From: Candidatus Terasakiella magnetica
GTDB taxonomy: Bacteria > Pseudomonadota > Alphaproteobacteria > Rhodospirillales > Terasakiellaceae
Reading direction: 5' to 3'
Assembly: GCF_900093605.1 (NCBI RefSeq)
Contig: NZ_FLYE01000007.1
Span: forward strand, 1-63,466
DNA length: 63,466 nt
A program made the translations under genes and the position numbers. Each line of letters opens with the position of its first letter. Positions within the stretch are counted from its first letter, which is position 1. The notes beneath the pieces were generated by a model. It ran no database searches. It was not told the origin of the DNA and saw only the letters and a program-made list of their open reading frames with translations. Positions 45,200 to 53,743 of the stretch are shown here, piece after piece.

Positions 45200-46624
45200 C
45201 TATTTTTGCATAATATCCAGAAACTCCGTGCTTGAACCAGCTACATTTTTCGCTGTGCCCTCCAATCCTGAAGAAAGGGTTCTTAGGTTATTTGATAAGT
45301 AGGAGAGTTCGTCCATTGCTGTATTCATAGCTTTTACATCTTTTGAGATATTATCTGCTGTGACAGTGGAATGTTCAACATGGCTGGCAATGGATTGGGT
45401 TGCCTCATGTTGGTTTTTAAGAACATGCGTCATATCTTGTGACGTTGTTTCAAGTTGATTCATTTGACTATCAACGGTCATCATAAGGCTCGTGCTGTCC
45501 TTTAAGGTATTTTGAATATTGTTAATTTGCTCTGAAATATGGTGAGACGCATCTTCAGACTGAGATGCGAGGGATTTGATCTCTCCGGCAACAATGGCAA
45601 AGCCTTTGCCAGCAACCCCTGCACGTGCTGCTTCAATGGAAGCATTTAGCCCTAACATACGCACTTGGCCCGCAATCTCATTAACGTCACGAATGATACT
45701 GCCAATATTTTCAGCTGTTTTATTAAGTGTTGTCAGTTGAGACATTGCACTGCGGATATCATTTGCAAGGTCACTCACCGTCTGAATGACATGGGTGTTT
45801 TTGCGCTCACTTTCATTTTCTGCATGTACAAGTGTATTGATCGCCGTTTCCAAAGCCAGATTACTCTCGCTTATCTCGTTTGAGCCCCCCACAACCCGTT
45901 GGCAATTTTCCAAGGACGAGTTGCATTGCCGATTAAGGCTTGTTGCGGCTTCACTTAATTCAACAGACGTGCTGCTGAGGTCTTCAACAGAACCTTGAAC
46001 GCTGCTTTTAAACTTTTCCATCAGCTGTGTTTTGTATGTTTCACTGATCATACGTTCGAAAATCCGTGCAAGCTGTGAACTCACATAGGTCATGATTTCC
46101 AATGAAGTTTCATCCAGAAGGCCGACTTCGCGTCCATAAAACTCCGCAACCGCAACACATTTATTGTCTAAAATGATAGGAAAGCCGAAAAAGCCACGGA
46201 CATTATTTTTCTTGGCAATTTCACTTCTTAAAAAAGCCTTCAAAACAGTGACATCTTCAACCGCTTGCGCCTGAAGGGACTGAGCAATTTGGCCTATTAA
46301 GCCTTTACCTACTTTAAAAACAGTTTCTTCACTTAAGTGCTGAAACTCTTTGATGGAGTTTTGATTAAGGCTCTTATCTAAATGCCAAATCTTATGGGAG
46401 ATATATTCAGGCCCATCATCAGGGTTTTGAATGTAAAGGTGGGCAATGGGCCAGCCGCTATAATCACAGACTTCTCTAAATATGCGTTCAATAGCAATGG
46501 AGGCATCTGTTTTTTCATCAGCAATATTAGAAACCCGGTTAAGCAGTCTCAAAATGGCAGAAAGAGTGTCGTTTGACTGTGACGAGGCGGCGGGATTTGG
46601 AAAATCTATTAACTTGGCTAACAT
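45200..46624 (-). CDS. Soluble GAF-domain chemoreceptor
   Basis: A 474-residue protein with no membrane helix. Residues about 30-195 look like a GAF domain (IFREVCDYSGWPIAHLYIQN, VGKGLIGQIAQS, GFFGFPIILDNKCVAVAEFY). The signalling domain follows without HAMP; its tip reads MLGLNASIEAARAGVAGKGF then AIVAGEIKSLASQSEDAS. Cytosolic receptors of this kind report internal states such as redox or a small ligand. It is divergent from the nitrate transporter with 511 bases between, so a link to nitrogen sensing is possible but unproven. Confidence 0.85.
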   Translation of the reverse strand: MLAKLIDFPNPAASSQSNDTLSAILRLLNRVSNIADEKTDASIAIERIFREVCDYSGWPIAHLYIQNPDDGPEYISHKIWHLDKSLNQNSIKEFQHLSEETVFKVGKGLIGQIAQSLQAQAVEDVTVLKAFLRSEIAKKNNVRGFFGFPIILDNKCVAVAEFYGREVGLLDETSLEIMTYVSSQLARIFERMISETYKTQLMEKFKSSVQGSVEDLSSTSVELSEAATSLNRQCNSSLENCQRVVGGSNEISESNLALETAINTLVHAENESERKNTHVIQTVSDLANDIRSAMSQLTTLNKTAENIGSIIRDVNEIAGQVRMLGLNASIEAARAGVAGKGFAIVAGEIKSLASQSEDASHHISEQINNIQNTLKDSTSLMMTVDSQMNQLETTSQDMTHVLKNQHEATQSIASHVEHSTVTADNISKDVKAMNTAMDELSYLSNNLRTLSSGLEGTAKNVAGSSTEFLDIMQK

Positions 46625-46828
46625 GAGGGAGGACCTTTATAATTGTTTTTATAAGGACCCACTCCTGAAGACAGGCTGGCGATAGGGGCTTTAACTTGTT
46701 TTTATCAAAGCATTTTATGTGCCAAGGCAGCCCTCTTTTACATGTGCAATTGAGAAAAATCATTTAGTCCTTTGATTTCTTAGGAACTTTATCGTTTTAG
46801 AGCCTATAGGCCACCAGCCCAATAGAAG

Positions 46829-46873
46829 TGCATAATTTTTAATCGATAAATTATAATGATTAAAAATTATGCA
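46829..46873. promoter_or_regulatory. Perfect 16-bp inverted repeat (candidate operator)
   Basis: Arms TGCATAATTTTTAATC and GATTAAAAATTATGCA are exact complements around a 13-base spacer. It lies about 180 bases upstream of the sigma-54-like promoter, the typical place for an enhancer-binding-protein site. It does not look like the usual NtrC site TGCACC-N-GGTGCA, though the outer TGCA is shared. Confidence 0.6.
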
Positions 46874-46920
46874 TCTTTAGTCGGTTGTGATTAATTATGC
46901 TGCACCGCAATATGATTCCA

Positions 46921-46954
46921 AAGTATGACTTTATAGGTCCGATATTTCATACTT
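46921..46954. promoter_or_regulatory. 8-bp inverted repeat upstream of nrtA
   Basis: AAGTATGA / TCATACTT around 18 bases. It sits between the large palindrome and the sigma-54-like promoter and is a second possible activator site. Confidence 0.4.
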
Positions 46955-47027
46955 AGGAAGGTTCTAAATTTTAGGAAGCCATTGTTATAATTAGACTAAA
47001 TTAATTTTGAGAAAAACTGGCACGGTC

Positions 47028-47043
47028 TTTGAAGAGTAGGAAG
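47028..47043 (+). promoter_or_regulatory. Sigma-54 (-24/-12) promoter of the nitrate operon
   Basis: TGGCACGGTCTTTGAA matches TGGCACGNNNNTTGCA in all but one fixed position (A for C after TTG). The GG and the -12 G have the required 10-base spacing. The site lies about 90 bases before the nrtA start and implies nitrogen control through RpoN and an NtrC-like activator. Confidence 0.8.
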
Positions 47044-47135
47044 CAAGTTTATATTTTTCTTTCCGCCTAGATTTCTGGCGATATCTAAAGCGAGAGGAAA
47101 ATAAATATTAAGGCTCAAATCAAAGGAGATAAGCC

Positions 47136-48527
47136 GTGCTTAAGAAATCCCGTTCTCTCAAAGCTGCATTTATTGGTGCAGTGTCTGCCCTGGCTCTTTC
47201 AGCTTCTGTTGCAAATGCAGAAATGCTTGAACTTGAAAAAGAAGAACTCAAATTTGGCTTTATTAAGCTGACTGATATGGCCCCACTTGCTGTAGCCTAT
47301 GAAAAAGGCTTTTTCGAAGATGAAGGTCTCTTTGTAACAGTTGAGCCACAGGCCAACTGGAAAGTTTTACTTGATCGCGTCATCGATGGTGAGCTTGATG
47401 GCGCCCATATGCTCGCAGGTCAGCCGCTTGGTGCCACAATCGGTTTTGGTACCCAATCACACATCATTACAGCTTTCTCTATGGATTTGAATGGTAATGC
47501 TATTACCGTTTCAAATGACATTTGGGATAAGATGAAACCCCATATCCCTAAGCAAGCCGATGGCAAGCCTGTTCACCCTATTAAGGCCGATGCCCTAAAG
47601 CCGGTCATTGAAGAGTTTAAAGACGAAGGTAAACCCTTCAACATGGGGATGGTTTTCCCTGTTTCCACCCATAACTATGAGCTACGTTACTGGCTTGCAG
47701 CCGGTGGCATTCACCCGGGCTTTTATTCAGAAACAGACATTTCCGGTCAAATTCAAGCCGACGCTCTTCTCTCTGTAACGCCTCCACCTCAAATGCCTGC
47801 AACAATGGAAGCTGGTACAATTTACGGCTATTGCGTAGGTGAGCCTTGGAACCAACAGGCCGTCTTTAAAGGCATTGGCGTTCCCGTTGTGACAGATTAT
47901 GAAATCTGGAAAGACAACCCTGAAAAAGTATTTGGTGTTTCAAATAAATGGGCTGAAGAAAACCCAAACACTCACTTGGCTGTTGTAAAAGCCATGATCC
48001 GTGCAGCCATGTGGTTGGATGAAAACAACAACGCCAACCGTAAAGAAGCGGTGGAAATTCTTTCTCGTTCTGAATATGTCGGTGCGGATGCTGAAGTTAT
48101 TGCCAACTCTATGACTGGTACGTTTGAATATGAAAAAGGTGACAAACGTGATGTGCCTGATTTCAACGTATTCTTCCGTTATAACGCAACATACCCATAT
48201 TACTCAGATGCAACATGGTATCTGACACAAATGCGCCGTTGGGGTCAAATCACAGAGGCCAAGCCTGATAGCTGGTACCACGACATTGCGAAAAAAGTAT
48301 ATCGCCCAGACATCTATCTGAAAGCTGCGAAAATGCTTGTTGATGAAGGTAAAGCCAAAGCTAAAGACTTCCCATTTGATAACGATGGTTTCCGTGAGCC
48401 ACAAACTCACTTTATCGACAATATCGTTTACAACGGTCGCACACCTAATGCGTACCTTGAAAAATTCTCAATCGGTCTTAAAGGTAAGCAGCAGGTTAAA
48501 GGTACTGAAGTTGCTGATGCTAAGTAA
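47136..48527 (+). CDS. nrtA: Nitrate-type ABC transporter substrate-binding protein
   Basis: A 463-residue precursor of the NrtA/CmpA family. It has an ordinary signal peptide (about 1-28, ending VANAE) rather than the lipoprotein signal of cyanobacterial NrtA. The mature part starts [20 protein letters not shown] and includes [20 protein letters not shown] and [18 protein letters not shown], family hallmarks. It binds nitrate, nitrite or a related anion in the periplasm. GTG start, with AAAGGAG seven bases before it. It is the first gene of the transporter operon behind a sigma-54-like promoter. Confidence 0.85.
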   Translation: MLKKSRSLKAAFIGAVSALALSASVANAEMLELEKEELKFGFIKLTDMAPLAVAYEKGFFEDEGLFVTVEPQANWKVLLDRVIDGELDGAHMLAGQPLGATIGFGTQSHIITAFSMDLNGNAITVSNDIWDKMKPHIPKQADGKPVHPIKADALKPVIEEFKDEGKPFNMGMVFPVSTHNYELRYWLAAGGIHPGFYSETDISGQIQADALLSVTPPPQMPATMEAGTIYGYCVGEPWNQQAVFKGIGVPVVTDYEIWKDNPEKVFGVSNKWAEENPNTHLAVVKAMIRAAMWLDENNNANRKEAVEILSRSEYVGADAEVIANSMTGTFEYEKGDKRDVPDFNVFFRYNATYPYYSDATWYLTQMRRWGQITEAKPDSWYHDIAKKVYRPDIYLKAAKMLVDEGKAKAKDFPFDNDGFREPQTHFIDNIVYNGRTPNAYLEKFSIGLKGKQQVKGTEVADAK

Positions 48528-48544
48528 GTCGCATTGAGGATATA

Positions 48545-48578
48545 GGGAGGTCTGATTGGCAGACCGGGCCTCCCTTTT
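48545..48578 (+). terminator. Hairpin with T-run between nrtA and nrtB
   Basis: GGGAGGTCTG pairs with CAGACC and CCTCCC, with a three-base bulge, and is followed by TTTT. It looks like a weak intrinsic terminator or RNA-stabilising hairpin. Such an element lets the binding protein be made in excess over the membrane parts. Confidence 0.65.
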
Positions 48579-48639
48579 CCTTCTTATATTCTACATTGTC
48601 TGCCCTCTATGTAATACCTTCCACTGAAAGGAAGCTCCC

Positions 48640-49653
48640 ATGTCTGCTACAGCTTCAAGCGCAGCACAAGCTGCCCCTTTGCTTAAATTCTTGTCTTTTA
48701 TTGGCGGAAAAAACGTAACTTCGGTTGCTGATTTCACCAAACATATTTGGAAAATAGCTGGTATTCCGCTTATCGCCTTCGCCATTTTCCTCGGCCTTTG
48801 GCAACAAAGCTCGCAAAATATTGTTACAAGTCTTGGCTCTATCCCCGGTCCCGTTCAAGTTCTTGAAGAGGCCTCTCTCTTGTGGGATGACCACCAGCGC
48901 ACCCGGGCCAAAGAAGTGGCCTTTTATGAGCGCCAGGAAAAACGCAACGCTGCCAAGCTTGCAAAAGACCCCAATGCAAAGGTTAAGGTGCGTCAATATA
49001 CGGGTAAACCAACCTATCTTGACCAAATCGTCACCAGCTTGAAAACCGTCTTCATGGGATTCATTATTGCTTCTGCCATTGCCATTCCCCTTGGTATTGC
49101 TTGTGGGTTAAGTGAATCGGTCAATGCCGCTTTCAACCCGATTATTCAAATCTTTAAACCCGTCTCCCCTCTGGCTTGGTTGCCAATTGTCACCATGGTT
49201 GTCAGTGCGCTTTATGTCACAAAAGACCCAATGTTTGATAAATCGTTCTTAACATCTGCTATTACCGTTACGCTTTGTTCACTTTGGCCAACACTGATCA
49301 ACACCTCACTGGGTGTCGCCTCTATTGATAAAGACTTGATGAACGTCTCGAAGGTCTTGCAACTGAAATGGCAGACTAAAATCTTCAAAATGATTTTGCC
49401 GTCTTCTCTTCCTCTTATCTTTACTGGTCTTCGTCTGTCATTGGGTGTGGGCTGGATGGTTCTGATTGCCGCTGAAATGCTGGCACAAAACCCAGGTCTT
49501 GGTAAGTTCGTCTGGGACGAATTCCAAAACGGTAGCTCTCACTCTCTTGGTCGCATCATGGTTGCGGTCTTCACCATCGGTATCATCGGTTTTGCTTTGG
49601 ACCGCATTATGAAGACGTTCCAAAACCTGCTGACTTTTGATGAACAACGTTAA
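48640..49653 (+). CDS. nrtB: Nitrate-type ABC transporter permease
   Basis: A 337-residue inner-membrane permease. One helix near residue 40 (IAGIPLIAFAIFLGLWQ) precedes a long cytosolic or periplasmic insert of charged residues (about 90-125: KEVAFYERQEKRNAAKLAKD). The BPD transport domain follows with helices from about 135. SVNAAFNPIIQIFKPVSPLA and WLPIVTMVVS mark the NrtB/SsuC/TauC family, and ILPSSLPLIFTGLRLSLGVG is the EAA-like coupling loop. RBS AAAGGAAG. It works with the NrtA and fused ATPase products. Confidence 0.85.
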   Translation: MSATASSAAQAAPLLKFLSFIGGKNVTSVADFTKHIWKIAGIPLIAFAIFLGLWQQSSQNIVTSLGSIPGPVQVLEEASLLWDDHQRTRAKEVAFYERQEKRNAAKLAKDPNAKVKVRQYTGKPTYLDQIVTSLKTVFMGFIIASAIAIPLGIACGLSESVNAAFNPIIQIFKPVSPLAWLPIVTMVVSALYVTKDPMFDKSFLTSAITVTLCSLWPTLINTSLGVASIDKDLMNVSKVLQLKWQTKIFKMILPSSLPLIFTGLRLSLGVGWMVLIAAEMLAQNPGLGKFVWDEFQNGSSHSLGRIMVAVFTIGIIGFALDRIMKTFQNLLTFDEQR

Positions 49654-49668
49654 GATTAGGAGGCAATT

Positions 49669-51396
49669 ATGTCATTTCTTGAATTGAAAAATGTCTCTAA
49701 GTCCTACGGTAAGGGCGTTGAGAAAACAGAAGTTCTAAGTAATATCAACCTATCCATTGAAGAAGGTGAATTTGTTGCCATCGTTGGCTTTTCAGGTTCA
49801 GGTAAAACAACCTTGATCTCTGCCATTGCTGGCTTAATTGAACCTGATGAAGGCGAGATTACCCTAAAAGGTAAAAAAATTGACGGGGCAGGGCCGGAAC
49901 GCGGCCTTGTTTTCCAAAGCTATTCACTTTTCCCATGGATGACTGTGCATGGAAATGTGGCCTTGGCTGTTGATCAGGTTTTCGGTAAGAAATCTGCAAG
50001 TGAGCGCAAAGCCCATACCGATAAATATATCGCGATGGTCGGGCTGGACCACGCCGCATCACGCTACCCATCTGAGCTTTCAGGGGGGATGCGCCAACGT
50101 GTTGCGGTGGCGCGCGCTCTTGCCATGCGCCCTGAAATCATCTTGTTAGATGAGCCGCTCAGTGCCTTGGATGCTTTGACACGTGCTAACCTGCAAGATG
50201 AGATCGCCCATATCTCTCAAGAAGAGAAGAAGACCATCATCTTAATCACCAATGATGTGGATGAAGCCATCTTGCTTGCTGATCGCATCATTCCATTAAC
50301 ACCGGGACCAAATGCTGAATTAGGCCCTGACTTTATCGTTGATATCGAACGCCCCCGTGATCGCACAGCGATGAACCATAATGAAGCCTTTAAAGTGCTT
50401 CGCCGTGATGTCACAAAATATCTTATGGATGTGGGTATCAAGGCGGGTGTGGAAGATGAAAGCTTCCAACTACCCAATGTGCAGCCTATTTCTGTGGGGC
50501 AAAAAAACAAGCTTCCTAAAGCTGCCCTTGAAGTGGCCAAAGCCAAAAGCCTTGAAACAGATCGCTATGTTGAGTTTTCAAAAGTCTTTAAGGTTTATCC
50601 AACCCCAGAAGGCCCGCTCACCGTTGTGGATGATTTCAATTTGAAACTTCGCCAAGGTGAGTTCATTTCTGTGATTGGTCACTCCGGTTGTGGTAAATCA
50701 ACCGTCCTCACCATGGCAGCAGGCTTAAATGATGTGACAAAAGGGGCTGTCATTCTGGATGGTCGTGAAGTTGCTTCAGCAGGGCCGGACCGCGGTGTGG
50801 TTTTCCAAGCCCCAAGCTTATTCCCATGGCTGAGTGCACGCGAAAATGTTGCCTTAGGGGTTGAACGCGTTTATCCCCATGCCAGCGCTGCTGAGCGCAA
50901 AGACATCATTGAATATTACCTTTCCCGTGTGGGCTTAGGGGATTCAATGGATAAAAAAGCCGCGGGCCTTTCAAACGGGATGAAGCAACGTGTGGGTATT
51001 GCACGTGCCTTTGCCCTTTCTCCTAAATTGCTCTTGCTAGATGAGCCTTTTGGTATGCTTGACTCCTTAACCCGTTGGGAGCTGCAAGAAGTTCTCATGG
51101 ATGTATGGAAGAAAACACAAGTAACCGCCATTTGTGTCACCCATGATGTGGATGAGGCCATCTTACTTGCAGACCGTGTGATCATGATGTCAAACGGTCC
51201 CCACGCAACTGTTGGGAAAATTTTGGAAGTTGATCTTCCACGCCCACGTACCCGCAAGGCACTTCTTGAACATCCACGATATTATGAGCTGCGCGAACAG
51301 CTTCTAACGTTCTTGGAAGAATATGAAGGTGGTGACCCGGTTGAGGAGGAAACCAGCAAAGAGGAAGAAGAGCTGAAACAAGTTGTGAACGGTTAA
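49669..51396 (+). CDS. Fused tandem ABC ATPase (NrtC-NrtD type)
   Basis: A 575-residue protein carrying two complete ATPase domains. The first has Walker [10 protein letters not shown] (about 43), signature [16 protein letters not shown] and Walker [13 protein letters not shown]. The second has GHSGCGKST (about 341), the variant signature [16 protein letters not shown] and [13 protein letters not shown] linker of about 60 residues joins them. In cyanobacteria NrtC and NrtD are separate and NrtC carries a binding-protein-like domain; that domain is absent here. The perfect SD TTAGGAGG precedes the ATG. An acidic tail ([12 protein letters not shown]) follows. It should power nitrate import as an intramolecular pair. 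Confidence 0.85.
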   Translation: MSFLELKNVSKSYGKGVEKTEVLSNINLSIEEGEFVAIVGFSGSGKTTLISAIAGLIEPDEGEITLKGKKIDGAGPERGLVFQSYSLFPWMTVHGNVALAVDQVFGKKSASERKAHTDKYIAMVGLDHAASRYPSELSGGMRQRVAVARALAMRPEIILLDEPLSALDALTRANLQDEIAHISQEEKKTIILITNDVDEAILLADRIIPLTPGPNAELGPDFIVDIERPRDRTAMNHNEAFKVLRRDVTKYLMDVGIKAGVEDESFQLPNVQPISVGQKNKLPKAALEVAKAKSLETDRYVEFSKVFKVYPTPEGPLTVVDDFNLKLRQGEFISVIGHSGCGKSTVLTMAAGLNDVTKGAVILDGREVASAGPDRGVVFQAPSLFPWLSARENVALGVERVYPHASAAERKDIIEYYLSRVGLGDSMDKKAAGLSNGMKQRVGIARAFALSPKLLLLDEPFGMLDSLTRWELQEVLMDVWKKTQVTAICVTHDVDEAILLADRVIMMSNGPHATVGKILEVDLPRPRTRKALLEHPRYYELREQLLTFLEEYEGGDPVEEETSKEEEELKQVVNG

Positions 51397-51402
51397 TTGA
51401 AA

Positions 51403-51429
51403 AAGGGTGCCCTGCATAAGGTCACCCTT
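51403..51429 (+). promoter_or_regulatory. Stem-loop between nrtCD and the c-di-GMP gene
   Basis: AAGGGTG and CACCCTT pair, with CCT/AGG extending the stem beyond one mismatch and the loop GCATA. No T-run follows, so it is a poor terminator. It could be a processing or attenuation hairpin that sets the downstream gene's level. It ends 20 bases before that gene's start. Confidence 0.5.
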
Positions 51430-51448
51430 ATCAAATGAAGGTGATGTG

Positions 51449-53590
51449 ATGAGCCCCCACTCGACTGTTTTTATTCAAGATGAGATACATACTCAGAATA
51501 TTTATTCATTTTCAAAGTTTAAGAAACTGCGCTTGGCTTTTTTCTTACGCCCTGATTTGAAAAAGCATTTACTGCCTTCACTTTCTTTAGAAAAAAAATG
51601 CGAAATTACCTTTGTTAAAACAACAAGTGATCTTCAAACATTATTAGAAACAAACAAGGTTGATGCTGTTGTCATTGATATGTCAGGCTGCATTTCTTGT
51701 GGGTTTGAATGTATAGAACATATCTGTAAAAAAGCAGGTGACAGCCCCGTTATTAGTATCGCAGACATTGATGACCCTGATTATGTAAATAAAGCCTTTA
51801 ATCGTGGCATTGAAGACCTTATCCCCAAAGAGGAAGTCACAAGCAAGCACTTGTTGCGTGTGATCAGTTATGCTGTTGTGCGCAGCCAAAACCTGGCAAA
51901 GGTAAAAGCCTTTGAAGCACGTCATAGCGGCATTGTTGAAAATGCGACGGAAGGCATTTTCCAGACCACACCGGATGGGCGCTATATTCTCGCCAATCCC
52001 GCACTGGCCAGATTATATGGCTATGAGACTGCAGATGAGCTTATTTCTGATCTCACCAATATTGAAACACAGCTTTATATTGATCCCAAACAGCGCGAAC
52101 GTTTTGCAAAAACAATGCGCGAAAAGGATGAAGTCCTCAATTTTGAAAGTCAGATCAGGCGTAAAAATGGTGAGGTCATCTGGATATCTGAAAATGCCCG
52201 TGCCGTGCGTAATGAAGACGGCAAAATCATCTATTTTGAAGGGTTTGTGCGCAATATCACCGCGCGGAAAGAAAATGAAAACCAGCTGACCTATCTTGCC
52301 CAACGCGACCCCTTAACAGGTTTACCCAACAGGGCACTTTATCAAGAGCGTTTAACCAAAAGTATCGAGCTTGCAAAGACGGACCAAAGCAAAGTCGGTG
52401 TCTTATTTATTGATCTGGATAACTTTAAAAAGATTAATGATACCATGGGCCATCCTGTGGGGGATTTGGTTTTGCAAAAAGTTGCAAGCCGCCTCATGTC
52501 ATGTACAAATACTCAAGATACGGTCGCGCGTCTCAGTGGGGATGAATTTACGGTTATTTTAAATGATGTGCGTAGCCCGCAAATTGCAGCCAAGGTCGCC
52601 TCGCGCATCCTTGATGCTTTATCAGAACCCATTACCATTGAAAATAAACAGGTTTACGCATCGGGCAGTATTGGCGTGTCCATTTACCCTGATCATGGCG
52701 ATACCATATCTGAATTGATGCAAAATGTAGATGCCGCTGCCTATCATGCCAAAAAGATGGGGCGCAATTCATATCAATTTTATACGGAAAACCTAAACGC
52801 CCAAGAAATTCGCCGCCTTGAAATAGAAAATGGATTAAGAAAAGCGGTTCATAAAAATGAACTGTCTTTGCATTACCAAGCCAAGGTGGACCTGCAAAGC
52901 GGCCAGATCATTGGTTCAGAAGCCTTATTGCGCTGGGAAAATGATATTTTAGGCAATGTCTCGCCTGATGAGTTCATCCCCATTGCTGAGGAAACAGGCT
53001 TGATCATTCCTATTGGAGAATGGGTCTTACAACAGGCCTGCCAACAATGTCGCAACTGGCTCGATGAAGGCCTAGATCCGGGCACAATTGCGGTTAACCT
53101 GTCAGCCCGCCAGTTTCACAAAAAAGGCCTGTTTGATGTTATAAAAAACATTCTTCAAACTACAGGCCTTCCCCCTGAGAGGTTAGAGTTAGAACTCACA
53201 GAAAGTGCCTTGGTGGAACATGTCAATGAAGCCATCAACTTCTTAAAAGAAGCTGAAACCATTGGCATCAAAACCAGTATTGATGATTTCGGAACGGGCT
53301 ATAGCTCCTTAAGCTATCTCAAAAAATTCCCCATCTCGACCTTAAAAATCGATAGGTCCTTCATTATGGATATTCCTGATGATACAGAAGATATGGCCAT
53401 CACACGCGCCATCATCAGCTTAGGCAAAAGCCTTGATTTAAAAATAGTCGCAGAAGGCATCGAAGATGAAGCCCAAATAAGCTTCTTAAAGAAACTGGGC
53501 TGTAACTTTGGCCAAGGCTATAAATTTAGCAAACCAATTGATGAAGATAGATTTGTCCAACTGCTAAAGGCAAAAGAAATATATTCATAG
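51449..53590 (+). CDS. Cytosolic receiver-like/PAS/GGDEF/EAL c-di-GMP protein
   Basis: A 713-residue soluble protein. The N-terminal ~130 residues look like a receiver domain (VDAVVIDMSGCISCGFECIE carries the likely acceptor Asp) but lack the usual acidic pair. PAS lies at about 150-280. In the GGDEF domain the motif is SGDEF and the I-site arginine is missing (NTQD). The EAL domain is intact: SEALLRW, NLSARQF, LELTES, DDFGTGYSSL, LKIDRSF, AEGIE. It is probably mainly a phosphodiesterase. ATG at 51449 is preceded by GAAGG; the ORF is open to 51407. It starts only 52 bases after nrtCD. Confidence 0.88.
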   Translation: MSPHSTVFIQDEIHTQNIYSFSKFKKLRLAFFLRPDLKKHLLPSLSLEKKCEITFVKTTSDLQTLLETNKVDAVVIDMSGCISCGFECIEHICKKAGDSPVISIADIDDPDYVNKAFNRGIEDLIPKEEVTSKHLLRVISYAVVRSQNLAKVKAFEARHSGIVENATEGIFQTTPDGRYILANPALARLYGYETADELISDLTNIETQLYIDPKQRERFAKTMREKDEVLNFESQIRRKNGEVIWISENARAVRNEDGKIIYFEGFVRNITARKENENQLTYLAQRDPLTGLPNRALYQERLTKSIELAKTDQSKVGVLFIDLDNFKKINDTMGHPVGDLVLQKVASRLMSCTNTQDTVARLSGDEFTVILNDVRSPQIAAKVASRILDALSEPITIENKQVYASGSIGVSIYPDHGDTISELMQNVDAAAYHAKKMGRNSYQFYTENLNAQEIRRLEIENGLRKAVHKNELSLHYQAKVDLQSGQIIGSEALLRWENDILGNVSPDEFIPIAEETGLIIPIGEWVLQQACQQCRNWLDEGLDPGTIAVNLSARQFHKKGLFDVIKNILQTTGLPPERLELELTESALVEHVNEAINFLKEAETIGIKTSIDDFGTGYSSLSYLKKFPISTLKIDRSFIMDIPDDTEDMAITRAIISLGKSLDLKIVAEGIEDEAQISFLKKLGCNFGQGYKFSKPIDEDRFVQLLKAKEIYS

Positions 53591-53743
53591 CCATAAGATT
53601 GCCTTTCAAATTTTTTAATCAGATCAGAGTTGGATATTCTGATTAATCTAAACGCAGAAGAAGGTTCAAAACTCAAAATAACTTTGATCAAGATAGTTTT
53701 TTAAAAAGTCGTTATACTGTAAAAAATTAAAGGGGCAGTTGCG

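Larger units (their letters stand above)
46625..47135. other. Long regulatory region upstream of the nitrate transporter
   Basis: No ORF here looks real. The AT-rich stretch contains a 45-bp perfect palindrome, an 8-bp inverted repeat and a sigma-54-type promoter, each listed separately. The region also holds the promoter of the divergent GAF chemoreceptor. Confidence 0.7.
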
